A stretch of DNA of 64,000 nt from Pseudoxanthomonas suwonensis J47 (GTDB lineage: Bacteria; Pseudomonadota; Gammaproteobacteria; Xanthomonadales; Xanthomonadaceae): contig NZ_AZUZ01000015.1 of NCBI RefSeq assembly GCF_000513955.1, forward strand, positions 31,988 to 95,987, written 5' to 3'. A program made the translations under genes and the position numbers. Under the pieces are notes generated by a model. That model worked only from the letters and a program-made list of their open reading frames with translations. It was not told where the DNA came from and ran no database searches. This document shows, one piece after another, positions 46,412 to 55,108 of this stretch (the first letter of the stretch is position 1; each line of letters begins with the position of its first letter).

Positions 46412-49400
46412 ATGATGAAATTTACTGGTGAGCGCTTCGTTCCGACCGAGGCGGGCGAGATCCGCCAGGAGCACCTTCATCGCTATGCATGGTGTCTTCC
46501 GGCCGTGGCCGACAAGGATGTCCTCGACGTGGCCTCGGGAGAGGGCTACGGCAGCGCCGCCATCGCCAAGTTGGCGCGCTCGGTAGTCGGCGTCGACGTG
46601 TCCCATGAAGCGATCGAACACGCGCGGCGCCAGTACGCCGGCATAGGAAACCTGCGATTCGAACAAGGTTCGGCTGCGGCATTGCCGCTGCCAGACGCGT
46701 CCGTGGATGTCGTCGTCTCCTACGAGACCTTGGAGCACCTGCACGAGCAGCAGGAGATGATCAGCGAGATACGGCGTGTACTGCGTCCGGACGGTTGCCT
46801 GATCCTTTCCTCGCCCAATAGGAAGGTGTATTCCGAGAAGGCGGGCCACCATAACCAGTTCCACGTACGCGAGCTGGACTTCGATGAGCTGGCGGCACTG
46901 CTTGGCCAATACTTCGGTGCCGTCCGCTACGTAGGGCAGAGGCTGTCGGTGACGTCGACCATCACCGGTCTGGTCCCCGATCGCGAATTGGTCACGTGGC
47001 AGGCGTTGACGGAATGCGATGGCTCGGTACAACAGCGTGTCGCCGTCTGCGAGGAGCCAGTGTACTTTATCGCGGTCGCGGCGGCGGCCGAGCACCTGCT
47101 GCCGGATTTGCAGCCCTCGATCCTGCTGTCGGAAAGCGAAGACCTCTACGAACATCACCGCGCGGTGGCCAAGTGGGCCAAGGATCAGGACGCCGAAATT
47201 GCCTCATTGCGCGAGCGGTGCGCGAAGCTCGAGGCTGAATCCCAGGAGCGCACTCTGTGGGCGCAGAAGTCGGAAGCCGAGCTACAGGCCGCGCGCTCCG
47301 AGGTGACGCGCTTGCAGGCCGAGCTGGACCAGCGAGGCGCCTGGAGCCTGTCACTGGATAACGAGCTTCAGGGCCTGCGCAAGGAGCGCGAGTTTCTGGA
47401 ACGTGAGTTGCAGGAACGCTCGGCTTTCGTCAAGTCCCTGCATGGCGTCGTGGATCTGCTGAAGACGCAATTCGAGCACCTTCAAGCCGAGCTTGAGGAG
47501 ACCCGAGGAAACAATCGCCGGCTGGACTCGGATCTGAGGGCAGCTACCGGGTACAGGGCCGAGGCCGAACAAAGGTTGGCCCAGATGGAGCAATCCTATT
47601 TGGCGCTGCAAGACAAGCACCACCGGGAGGTGCTGGCGCTGCAGGCGCAGCTGGACGATGCTCACGCCGCCAATCGGCGGCTGGAGTCGCAGCTGGAGGG
47701 AGCGACCGAGTCCAGGGCGGACATGGAGCAAAAGATGATGCGCATGGAGCAGTCCTTCTTGGCGATCCAGGACAAAAACCAGGAGGAGGTGCTGGTGCTG
47801 CGGGCGCAGCTGGAGGATGCTCACGCTGCCAATCGCCGCCTGGAGTCGGAACTGCAGGCGGCAATCGAGTTCAGGGCGGACATGGAGCAGCGGATCGCTC
47901 AGATCGAACAGGCTTATCGGTCGCTGCAGACCAAGTACGACGGCGAGGCCGGCGCCATCCAGTTGTGGGAACAGGCGTTGCACGAGTTGCTCGCTGGACT
48001 CTACGGCGGAGTATCCCAGCGCTTGGGAGCAGCACGCGTTGCCATCGGTTGGGGTGCTGGAGTCCAGTCCCCGCCATCGGTGCAGCAGGCTGATCGGGCC
48101 GCGCTCCTGAGAAACCTGGAGGAAGCGCGACGCGCCACCGACGAGATGGGCGACGTGCTGCAAACGATCCTTTCCTCGCGGTCGTGGCGGATGACCCGGC
48201 CTTTACGCGTGGCGGGGCGTATGTTGCGCGGTGATTGGGAGGCGGTCCGCGAATCGCTGCGCCGCTCGCCGCTGGCGAACGTCAGCTGGTTGGCCCCGTT
48301 GCGCGGGCCGGTGTCGCGATGGCTTGCGCGGCGGCCTCGCAAGCCCGTGGCGCCCATGCCGACCGAGCTAGAGGTCGTAGCCGCCAACCGTGAGGATGCA
48401 CTCGCAGGACTGGCGTTCCCGCGCCATGCCCAGCCTTTGGTTACGGTGATCGTTCCCGCATATGGACAGTACGACTACACGGTGGCCTGCCTGCGATCGT
48501 TGATGCGCAGCGGCGAGTCCGCGAACTTCGAGGTGATCGTCGCCGAAGACGCGTCCGGCGACGAATTGATGCCCTCGCTGAAGAATGTGCCAGGGCTGCA
48601 TTATATGCAGCATCCGCATAACTTGGGTTTCCTGCGCTCCTGCAACAAGGCCGCTGAGGCGGCGCGCGGCCAGTATCTGGTTTTTCTCAACAACGATACC
48701 GAAGTGATGCCCGGCTGGCTGGACGCCTTGGTGGCGGTGTTTCGCGACAGGGCCGATGCCGGGTTGGTCGGATCGAAGCTGGTCTTCCCGGATGGGCGCC
48801 TGCAAGAGGCAGGCGGCATCGTCTGGAACGATGCCTCGGCCTGGAACTTTGGTCGCCTCCAAGATCCAGCTGCGTCCCAGTTCAACTACGTCAAGGAAGT
48901 GGACTACATTTCGGGCGCGGCCATCATGCTGCCGACAGCATTGTTCCAGCAGATGGGCGGCTTCGACGAGAGCTTTGTCCCCGCGTACTGCGAGGATACG
49001 GACTTGGCGTTCCGGGTGCGCGAGAAGGGGTTGAAGGTTTATTTCCAGCCCGAGTCTGTGGTGGTGCATCACGAGGGAATCTCGCACGGCACCGACATCA
49101 GTCAAGGGATCAAGACCTATCAAGTGGTCAACCAGAACAAGTTCCGCGAGCGGTGGGCCGATGTACTTCAAGCGGAGCATTTCGCAAACGCGGAATTGCC
49201 CTTCCTGGCGCGGGATCGTTCGCAACTGAAGAAGACCATCCTGGTCATCGACCATTACGTTCCGCAGCCGGACCGGGATGCTGGGTCGCGGACGATGTGG
49301 CAGTTCATGCAGATGTTCCTGCGGCACGGCATGTCCGTGAAGTTCTGGCCGGACAACCTGTGGCGCGATCCGGCATACACGCCGCTGCTGCAGCAGGCGG

Positions 49401-50413
49401 GCGTCGAGGTGTTTTACGGCCCTGAGTACGCTGGACGATTCGAGGAATGGATAGGAGAGAACGGTGCGGCCATAGACTATGTGCTGCTAAGCCGCCCACA
49501 TATCTCCATCGGCTACATCGAGGCCCTGCGGCGGCACAGCGCCGCCACCATCCTCTATTACGGTCACGACATCCATCACCTTCGCATGCGAGAGCAGCAC
49601 AGGCTCGAGCAGGACGACAACCTCGCGCGCGAGATCGAGCGTTTCGAGCAGTGGGAGCAGGCCCTTTGGGCCCGGGTGGATACCATCTATTACCCGTCGG
49701 ATGTCGAAACCGGTCTGGTGCGGCGATGGCTGGAGGCTCACGGTAATGCCGCCAAGGCACTGACGATTCCCGTTTACGCGTTCGACAGCTTCCCGGATGC
49801 CCCCTGGAGCAATCTCGCTGACCGCGACGGCATAGTATTCGTGGCCGGTTTTGGCCACCCACCGAATTCGGGTGCCGCAGTGTGGTTCGTAAATGAAGTG
49901 TGGCCATTGCTCCAGGAGCGCCATAGGGGCCTGCGCCTTAGCCTGATCGGGTCCAATCCGACCGAAGCGGTCCGTGCGTTGGCGAGCGACGTGATCGAGG
50001 TCACTGGTTTCGTATCGGACGAGGTCTTGGCGGACCGTTACCGCAACGCGCGGGTTGCGGTCGCGCCGCTGCGCTATGGTGGCGGCATGAAGGGCAAGGT
50101 GGTGGAGGCCATGCGTTTCGGGCTGCCGTGCGTGACGACCCCGGCCGGAGCGCAAGGTTTCGACGGAGTGGGCGAGTTCCTGGCCGTGGCCGAGGACCCG
50201 GTCGGCTTTGCCGAAGCGGTGCTGCGCTTTCTCGAAGACGATGCCGCCTGGGTGGCGGCATCGCGCGCCGCGCAAGGGTTTGCGCGGGACCGGTTTTCCG
50301 ACGCCGCATTGTGGCGCGTCGTACAGCAGGACGTGGATCCGGCGCCATATCCTTCGGTATCTGCGCGACGCGCACGGATTGCACATGCGAAACCCAAGGG
50401 GAACGTGTCATGA
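46412..50413 (+). CDS. trimodular methyltransferase - coiled coil - two-glycosyltransferase protein
   Basis: 1333-residue protein. Residues about 1-230: class I SAM methyltransferase ([11 protein letters not shown] start; SAM loop [14 protein letters not shown] at 39-52; VSYETLEHL). About 255-540: coiled coil with two 53-residue repeats (382-434, 435-487) and a partial third. About 540-660: linker with [14 protein letters not shown]. About 672-930: GT-A glycosyltransferase ([37 protein letters not shown]). About 938-1300: GT-B glycosyltransferase ([29 protein letters not shown]). The layout recalls WbdD and WsaE, which build and methyl-cap ABC-exported glycans. It overlaps the next gene by four bases. 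Likely polymerase and terminator in one, peripheral to the inner membrane. Confidence 0.9.
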   Translation: MMKFTGERFVPTEAGEIRQEHLHRYAWCLPAVADKDVLDVASGEGYGSAAIAKLARSVVGVDVSHEAIEHARRQYAGIGNLRFEQGSAAALPLPDASVDVVVSYETLEHLHEQQEMISEIRRVLRPDGCLILSSPNRKVYSEKAGHHNQFHVRELDFDELAALLGQYFGAVRYVGQRLSVTSTITGLVPDRELVTWQALTECDGSVQQRVAVCEEPVYFIAVAAAAEHLLPDLQPSILLSESEDLYEHHRAVAKWAKDQDAEIASLRERCAKLEAESQERTLWAQKSEAELQAARSEVTRLQAELDQRGAWSLSLDNELQGLRKEREFLERELQERSAFVKSLHGVVDLLKTQFEHLQAELEETRGNNRRLDSDLRAATGYRAEAEQRLAQMEQSYLALQDKHHREVLALQAQLDDAHAANRRLESQLEGATESRADMEQKMMRMEQSFLAIQDKNQEEVLVLRAQLEDAHAANRRLESELQAAIEFRADMEQRIAQIEQAYRSLQTKYDGEAGAIQLWEQALHELLAGLYGGVSQRLGAARVAIGWGAGVQSPPSVQQADRAALLRNLEEARRATDEMGDVLQTILSSRSWRMTRPLRVAGRMLRGDWEAVRESLRRSPLANVSWLAPLRGPVSRWLARRPRKPVAPMPTELEVVAANREDALAGLAFPRHAQPLVTVIVPAYGQYDYTVACLRSLMRSGESANFEVIVAEDASGDELMPSLKNVPGLHYMQHPHNLGFLRSCNKAAEAARGQYLVFLNNDTEVMPGWLDALVAVFRDRADAGLVGSKLVFPDGRLQEAGGIVWNDASAWNFGRLQDPAASQFNYVKEVDYISGAAIMLPTALFQQMGGFDESFVPAYCEDTDLAFRVREKGLKVYFQPESVVVHHEGISHGTDISQGIKTYQVVNQNKFRERWADVLQAEHFANAELPFLARDRSQLKKTILVIDHYVPQPDRDAGSRTMWQFMQMFLRHGMSVKFWPDNLWRDPAYTPLLQQAGVEVFYGPEYAGRFEEWIGENGAAIDYVLLSRPHISIGYIEALRRHSAATILYYGHDIHHLRMREQHRLEQDDNLAREIERFEQWEQALWARVDTIYYPSDVETGLVRRWLEAHGNAAKALTIPVYAFDSFPDAPWSNLADRDGIVFVAGFGHPPNSGAAVWFVNEVWPLLQERHRGLRLSLIGSNPTEAVRALASDVIEVTGFVSDEVLADRYRNARVAVAPLRYGGGMKGKVVEAMRFGLPCVTTPAGAQGFDGVGEFLAVAEDPVGFAEAVLRFLEDDAAWVAASRAAQGFARDRFSDAALWRVVQQDVDPAPYPSVSARRARIAHAKPKGNVS
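47555..47872 (+). repeat. two 159-base near-tandem coding repeats
   Basis: Units 47555-47713 and 47714-47872 each encode 53 residues starting RA(E/D)(A/M)EQ and containing the shared block [11 protein letters not shown]; a partial third unit begins at 47873 ([15 protein letters not shown]). The period of 53 residues is compatible with extending a coiled coil. Confidence 0.85.
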
Positions 50414-51369
50414 AGGTATTGATACTCGGCGCAACCGGATTCGTCGGTAGCTATTTGCTGGAAAGGGCCTTGGCCGCCGGCCGCGATGTGGTCGGGACTG
50501 ATTACAATGCCACTATTGCGAGCAGTGACTACGCAGGGTTCCAGGATCGGTTGGTGCGCTGCGACATCCGCTATCGCGAGCAGGTGCAGGAAGTCATCGA
50601 TACGACTCGGCCGGACGTCATCTACCTGCTATCGGCGCAGAGCTATCCCGCCCTTTCTTGGCGCGCCCCCATAGAGACACTGGAAACGAATGTGCTGGGC
50701 ACGGCCAATGTATATGAGGCCATCAAGACCTCCGGCACTGATCCAGTCGTGATCGTCGCTTGCTCGAGCGCCGAGTATGGCGACGTCGCCGAGGGCGACA
50801 TTCCAGTGAAGGAGTCGCATCCGCTCCGGCCGCTGCATCCGTACGGGATCAGCAAGGTGGCGACGGAGATGCTAGCCCTGCAGTACTGGGCGAACAACCG
50901 CATCCGCAGCGTCTGTGCTCGTATCTTCAACACCACCGGACCGCGCAAAACGGGAGACGTCTGCGCCGACTTCACCCAGCGCACCGTGCGCATCGAGATG
51001 GGGCTGGACGAGCCGGTGCTGAGGGTCGGCAATCTGGATACCTGGCGCGCCATTACCGATGTCCGCGACCTCGCCCGCGCGCTCGAACTGCTTGCCGAAA
51101 AAGGCACGCCGGGAGAGGTGTACAACATCAGCGGTTCGCGCACCTACCAGGTACGGGAAATCGTCGATCTAGTTCAAGCGCACGCCAAGGTTCCACTGAA
51201 GCCATGGGTCGATCCGGCGCTGCTGCGGCCCAGCGACGAGAAGGTGATCTTCGGGGACTCGACGAAGCTGATCCAGGCGACTGGTTGGAGCCAGGAGGTG
51301 AGCCTGGAACAGACGGTGGGGGACATGATGGACTATTGGCGGCGCACGCTGGCAGCGGTGAAGCCATGA
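50410..51369 (+). CDS. NAD(P)-dependent nucleotide-sugar reductase/dehydratase (Rmd/Gmd-like SDR)
   Basis: 319-residue extended SDR. Cofactor loop [11 protein letters not shown] (residues 7-17), catalytic CSSAEYGDV and YGISKVATE, then [16 protein letters not shown] and [16 protein letters not shown]. The latter pair resembles GDP-4-keto-6-deoxymannose reductases and related enzymes. Because the next four genes make GDP-D-glycero-manno-heptose, this enzyme probably modifies that sugar, for example as dehydrogenase, 4,6-dehydratase or 4-reductase. A single such gene cannot make a 6-deoxyheptose alone unless bifunctional. ATGA overlaps link it to both neighbours. Confidence 0.8.
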   Translation: MKVLILGATGFVGSYLLERALAAGRDVVGTDYNATIASSDYAGFQDRLVRCDIRYREQVQEVIDTTRPDVIYLLSAQSYPALSWRAPIETLETNVLGTANVYEAIKTSGTDPVVIVACSSAEYGDVAEGDIPVKESHPLRPLHPYGISKVATEMLALQYWANNRIRSVCARIFNTTGPRKTGDVCADFTQRTVRIEMGLDEPVLRVGNLDTWRAITDVRDLARALELLAEKGTPGEVYNISGSRTYQVREIVDLVQAHAKVPLKPWVDPALLRPSDEKVIFGDSTKLIQATGWSQEVSLEQTVGDMMDYWRRTLAAVKP

Positions 51370-52394
51370 TCGTCCGGTCTCGCGCGCCATTGCGCCTTGG
51401 CCTCGCAGGGGGCGGCACCGACATTTCGCCCTTCAGCGAACAGCACGGCGGTTACGTGATGAACGTGACCATCGACAAGTTCGCCTATGCCACCATCGAT
51501 CCATCTCCGTCCGGAAAGGCGGAGTTCCACGCCTTGGACGCACGGTCGGAACAAGTTCTCGACCCGGACGAGGTCGATCTCTCGGCCGGTCCGCAGCAGC
51601 TCATGCGGGGCGTGTATCTGCACGTGGCGGATCGCCTGCTCGGTGGTCGGCGACCTGCGGTTAGGGTTCGTGCGCATTCCGATGCGCCTCCGGGATCGGG
51701 CCTGGGATCGTCCTCGACCATGGTGGTAACTTTGGTCACGGCGTTCAACGAGTACTTCGGGTTGGCCTTGGGCGAGTACGAGATTGCCCACCTCGCCTAT
51801 GAGATCGAACGCAATGACCTCGGGCTGTCCGGCGGCAAGCAGGACCAATATGCCGCGGCATTTGGCGGGTTCAACTTCATGGAGTTCTACGCGGATGACC
51901 GCGTCATCGTGAACCCGTTGCGGATCAAGGATTGGGTCTGGTGCGAGCTGGAGGCCAGCCTGGTGCTTTACTTCACGGGCGTGTCGCGTGCATCGGCGGC
52001 TATCATCGACGAGCAGTCCCGCAATGTTCGCGAGGGCAAGAGCCAGTCCCTGGAAGCCATGCATCGGCTCAAGCAGGAAGCGGTACAGATGAAAGAAGCG
52101 TTGCTGCGCGGCAACCTGCGTCGGTTCGCCGATGTCATGCAGTCCGGCTGGCAGGCCAAGAAAATGAGCGCATCCAGCATCACCAATCCGTTGATCGACA
52201 GGATCGAGGCGCTGGCCTTCGAGCATGGTGCCAAGGCCACGAAGGTGTCCGGCGCCGGCGGCGGCGGATTCATGATGTTCGTGTGCGACCCGGCCGAACG
52301 GGTCAGGCTGGTCAATGCGCTGGCCGGTGCTGGTGGTACCGTATACGATGCCCATTTCGCCCCACACGGAGCCACGTCTTGGAAAATCGGATAA
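51366..52394 (+). CDS. hddA: D-glycero-alpha-D-manno-heptose-7-phosphate kinase
   Basis: 342-residue GHMP kinase that phosphorylates heptose 7-phosphate at C1 in the alpha (GDP) branch. Opening RAPLRLGLAGGGTDISPF is the HddA signature, followed by ATP loop DAPPGSGLGSSSTMVV and C-terminal KVSGAGGGGFMMF. Four-base overlap with the preceding gene and 16-base overlap with gmhA. The presence of GmhA, HddC and GmhB beside it makes the assignment strong. Confidence 0.93.
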   Translation: MIVRSRAPLRLGLAGGGTDISPFSEQHGGYVMNVTIDKFAYATIDPSPSGKAEFHALDARSEQVLDPDEVDLSAGPQQLMRGVYLHVADRLLGGRRPAVRVRAHSDAPPGSGLGSSSTMVVTLVTAFNEYFGLALGEYEIAHLAYEIERNDLGLSGGKQDQYAAAFGGFNFMEFYADDRVIVNPLRIKDWVWCELEASLVLYFTGVSRASAAIIDEQSRNVREGKSQSLEAMHRLKQEAVQMKEALLRGNLRRFADVMQSGWQAKKMSASSITNPLIDRIEALAFEHGAKATKVSGAGGGGFMMFVCDPAERVRLVNALAGAGGTVYDAHFAPHGATSWKIG

Positions 52395-52978
52395 ACCAGT
52401 TCGTCCAGGTAGAGTTCGAGAAGAGCCTGGCCAATTTCAAGGCAATGGCGGACGACGCCGGCCTGCGCGAGCAAATCTCGAAGGCGGTGGTGCTTTGCGT
52501 GGAAGCGCTGCAGGGCGGCCGCAAGCTACTGTTCTGCGGCAACGGCGGCAGCGCGGCCGACGCCCAGCACTGGGCTGGCGAGCTGGTCAGTCGCTTCTAC
52601 TACGACCGGCCTGGCCTGCCGGCGATCGCGTTGACCACCGACACCTCGATCCTCACCGCGATAGGTAACGATTACGGCTACGACTACACTTTCGCGCGCC
52701 AGATCGAAGCGCTTGGCCAGGCCGGCGATGTTCTGGTAGCCATCTCCACTTCCGGGCGCTCGAAGAATGTTATGCGGGCGCTGGATGCGGCCGAACAGAA
52801 AGGCATGAAGGTGATCGGCTTCACCGGCGCGACTGGGGGGGACATGGCCACGCGTTGCGAGGTGTGCTTCAAGATCCCCTCCACGGAGACGCCGCGCATC
52901 CAGGAAGGGCACGAGTTCATCGGCCACTTGCTGTGCGCTCTGATCGAATCGGAAGTATTCCCGCAAGATGCCCGCTGA
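52379..52978 (+). CDS. gmhA: sedoheptulose-7-phosphate isomerase
   Basis: 199-residue SIS-domain enzyme converting sedoheptulose 7-phosphate to D-glycero-D-manno-heptose 7-phosphate. FCGNGGSAADAQHWAGELVSRF, TTDTSILTAIGNDYG, VAISTSGRSKNV and the late EGHEFIGHLLC carry the conserved catalytic and zinc residues. The start is a TTG at 52379 with GGAG seven bases upstream, inside the end of hddA. A G7 run occurs in the coding sequence (TGATGGDMA). This copy probably serves the island; a core-LPS copy may exist elsewhere. Confidence 0.94.
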   Translation: MENRINQFVQVEFEKSLANFKAMADDAGLREQISKAVVLCVEALQGGRKLLFCGNGGSAADAQHWAGELVSRFYYDRPGLPAIALTTDTSILTAIGNDYGYDYTFARQIEALGQAGDVLVAISTSGRSKNVMRALDAAEQKGMKVIGFTGATGGDMATRCEVCFKIPSTETPRIQEGHEFIGHLLCALIESEVFPQDAR

Positions 52979-53672
52979 GGAAGTCATCGTCTTGGTGGGT
53001 GGGTTGGGGACGCGCTTGCGCCAAGTCGTCCCGGATCTGCCGAAGCCGCTCGCCCCGGTGGCAGGAAGGCCCTTCCTGGCTTGGCTACTGGACGCTTATG
53101 CCGATGCAGGTCTGCGCCGGGTGATTCTCGCGACAGGCTACCGTTCCCGGCAAATCGAGCAGGCAATGGGCACGTCGTGGCGTGGGATGGAGGTAATCTA
53201 CTCGGTAGAGCAGGCCCCGCTCGGGACGGGGGGGGCCATCCGCCAGGCGCTGGCCCGCGTGCAGGGAGATGGCGTTCACCTGGCCAACGGCGACACATTC
53301 CTGCGCTACGATCCCGTGTCGCTGGAAACGGCTACCCGCAACCAGGGTTGCGACTTGGGCATTGCTTTGGCGGAGGTTGACGACGTAGCACGATACGGAG
53401 CCATCGAAGTCGCCAGCGGCCGAGTCATGGGCTTTCGCGAGAAGGGGGGCCATGGGCCGGGCCTGGTCAACGCCGGGAGCTATTTCCTCGCAGCCGACGG
53501 ATTCGAACGACTGCCGTCCTTGGACGGAGCGGGCTGGTCGTTCGAAGAGTGCGTCCTGCGCCCATGGAGCGAAGCTGGGAAAGTGGCCGCGTTCGACGAG
53601 ACGTCGGACTTCATCGACATCGGCGTGCCAGAGGACTATGCCCGGGCGCAACGCTTGTTTTCGCCACGATGA
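52968..53672 (+). CDS. hddC: D-glycero-alpha-D-manno-heptose-1-phosphate guanylyltransferase
   Basis: 234-residue nucleotidyltransferase that makes GDP-heptose. Signature LVGGLGTRLRQVVPDLPKPL (residues 9-28) and GTGGAIRQAL, then VNAGSYFL and DFIDIGVPEDYARAQ. It overlaps gmhA by 11 bases. The family also contains glucose- and mannose-1-phosphate enzymes, but the operon context points to heptose. A G8 run lies in the codons for TGGA (53226-53235). Confidence 0.88.
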   Translation: MPAEEVIVLVGGLGTRLRQVVPDLPKPLAPVAGRPFLAWLLDAYADAGLRRVILATGYRSRQIEQAMGTSWRGMEVIYSVEQAPLGTGGAIRQALARVQGDGVHLANGDTFLRYDPVSLETATRNQGCDLGIALAEVDDVARYGAIEVASGRVMGFREKGGHGPGLVNAGSYFLAADGFERLPSLDGAGWSFEECVLRPWSEAGKVAAFDETSDFIDIGVPEDYARAQRLFSPR

Positions 53673-54262
53673 GCTTGTCCATACGTGAGCCTGTGGTGAG
53701 CGTTACGCCGGAGGCTGCCGGGCTGGTCGGGCCTGGGCCGTACAGAGCACTGTTCCTCGATCGCGACGGCGTGATCAACGTGGACCATGGCTACGTCCAT
53801 ACGCCGGAGCAGACCGAATGGATGCCGGGCATTTTCGACCTCGCACGCGCGGCGCGTGCCGCCGGTTACGTACTGGTGGTGGTGACCAACCAAGCTGGGA
53901 TTGCTCGGGGGTATTACGACGAGGAGCAGTTCCGGAGCTATACCTTGTGGATGCATGCACGTTTTGAAGCCGAGGGGGCGCCTTTGCTGGCGACGTATTA
54001 CTGCCCGCATCATCCCGAGGCGGGTCGAGGCGAACTAAAGGCGGCGTGCGATTGCCGCAAGCCACGGCCGGGCATGCTCCTGGCTGCTGCACGGCGCTTC
54101 GATATCTACATGGCCGGGTCGCTGCTCTTGGGAGATTCCGAGACGGACCTGCAAGCCGCGCAGGCTGCAGGAGTGGGGTGCACGTTCGAACTGGATCCCA
54201 CCAGGCCGCAGGCCACGATGCACGCTGCCATGCAGTGGTTGTTGGATCAGTCGTCTACCTGA
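53669..54262 (+). CDS. gmhB: D-glycero-D-manno-heptose-1,7-bisphosphate 7-phosphatase
   Basis: 197-residue HAD phosphatase. Motif I LFLDRDGVINVD, threonine motif VVVTNQAGIARGY, zinc ligands in YYCPHHPEAGRGELKAACDC, then KPRPGML and LLGDSETDLQAA. It removes the C7 phosphate so HddC can act. ATGA overlap with hddC. Last gene of the plus-strand operon; its 3' end overlaps the stop of a decayed transposase on the other strand. Confidence 0.92.
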   Translation: MSLSIREPVVSVTPEAAGLVGPGPYRALFLDRDGVINVDHGYVHTPEQTEWMPGIFDLARAARAAGYVLVVVTNQAGIARGYYDEEQFRSYTLWMHARFEAEGAPLLATYYCPHHPEAGRGELKAACDCRKPRPGMLLAAARRFDIYMAGSLLLGDSETDLQAAQAAGVGCTFELDPTRPQATMHAAMQWLLDQSST

Positions 54263-54636
54263 AACGCCTCAGCTTCCAAAAGCGCTCGGGAGTGCTGTGC
54301 ATGTAGCGCCGTTCGTACTCTGCCGGTGACAGGTTGCCGGCGGGACCATGGCAGCAGATTCGTCAACCAGCCCGGCAATCCCGAATACTCGTTGCTGGGG
54401 TGAGTCACGCCACCATGGTGAGCCAGGGCCCGCTGATAGTAGCTTGCTTCGATCGTGCAGGGCCTCCTCCGGCGCATCGAGGACAAGGTCGTTCCGGGCC
54501 GATTCGCTTGGTCGCGCGGACACGGCGATGGCTTGTCGCTGTGCGTGGTTTTCACCTTGCCCCGAACGACGCCGAGCAGCGGCTAACTGCGTCATCGGCC
54601 GCACCACCGTGCAACGCGCTACTTGGAACGGCGAGA
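54255..54636 (-). pseudogene. decayed IS3-family transposase (OrfB remnant)
   Basis: Minus-strand fragments in different frames read in OrfB order: VARCTVVRPMTQL, then KTTHSDKPSPCPRDQANR, then SARNDLVLDAPEEALHDR, a weak HHGGVTHPSNEYS, and NLSPAEYERRYMHSTPERFW ending at a TAG (54255-54257). These match the CTV-RLM, KTT-SD-APCP, LVLDALEQALHDR, HHSDRGSQY and LSP-EFE blocks of IS3-group transposases. Frameshifts and loss of most of the DDE core show it is dead. It fills the gap between the two convergent island operons; no intact terminal inverted repeats were found. Confidence 0.75.
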
Positions 54637-55107
54637 TCACTTGTCCAAACAAGGCTCGCCAGGAAGCGTAATTCGATCAAGTTCCTTCCCGCCACCTTGC
54701 TCACGCAAGGTGAAGATCTCGCCCGGCCCGGCCCATCCCTGGATATCCGTGGTGTGCGTGACACCACCGGCACTGACGATCTGTCGATCGTTCTCCGAAC
54801 CTACCCATAGCTCCGCCGCGTCGAGCTGGGCTGGTGCGACGTCCCAAGTAACCTGGCCGGCTCCCCGATTGTTGCAAGACGGAGCCGGGAACTTCGCTTT
54901 CAAGAGACCATTCGAGCCTTCCAGATGCAAGGGCTCTTGACGTGACGGAGCCGGCAAGTCGGGAGGCGGTGGCAGTGCGGTGGAAGAAGTGTCGGGAGGC
55001 GGGGGATTCTGTGCAAGCAGTGCATGTGCGTCGCTCGGCGGCTTCTCGCATCCCGACAGCATTGGGGCGAATGCAGCCACCGCCAGTATCGCCAGTAGGG
55101 GTCGCAT
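54637..55107 (-). CDS. lipoprotein with beta-sandwich-like domain
   Basis: 156-residue predicted lipoprotein. Signal peptide MRPLLAILAVAAFAPMLSGC with lipobox LSGC, then a Pro-rich spacer (QNPPPPDTSSTALPPPPDLP) and a C-terminal domain (about 70-156) with Ig-like strand pattern (GQVTWDVAPAQLDAAELWVG, VSAGGVTHTTDIQGW) and two cysteines. GAGGA six bases before the ATG at 55107 sets the start, one base after the preceding stop. Last gene of the minus-strand operon. Function unknown; possibly a surface partner or acceptor for the glycan. Confidence 0.8.
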   Translation of the reverse strand: MRPLLAILAVAAFAPMLSGCEKPPSDAHALLAQNPPPPDTSSTALPPPPDLPAPSRQEPLHLEGSNGLLKAKFPAPSCNNRGAGQVTWDVAPAQLDAAELWVGSENDRQIVSAGGVTHTTDIQGWAGPGEIFTLREQGGGKELDRITLPGEPCLDK

Positions 55108-55108
55108 G

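Noticed and set aside
47555..47950. CRISPR-like repeat array
   Set aside because: The units are 159 bases, coding, adjacent and without spacers; they encode a coiled coil.
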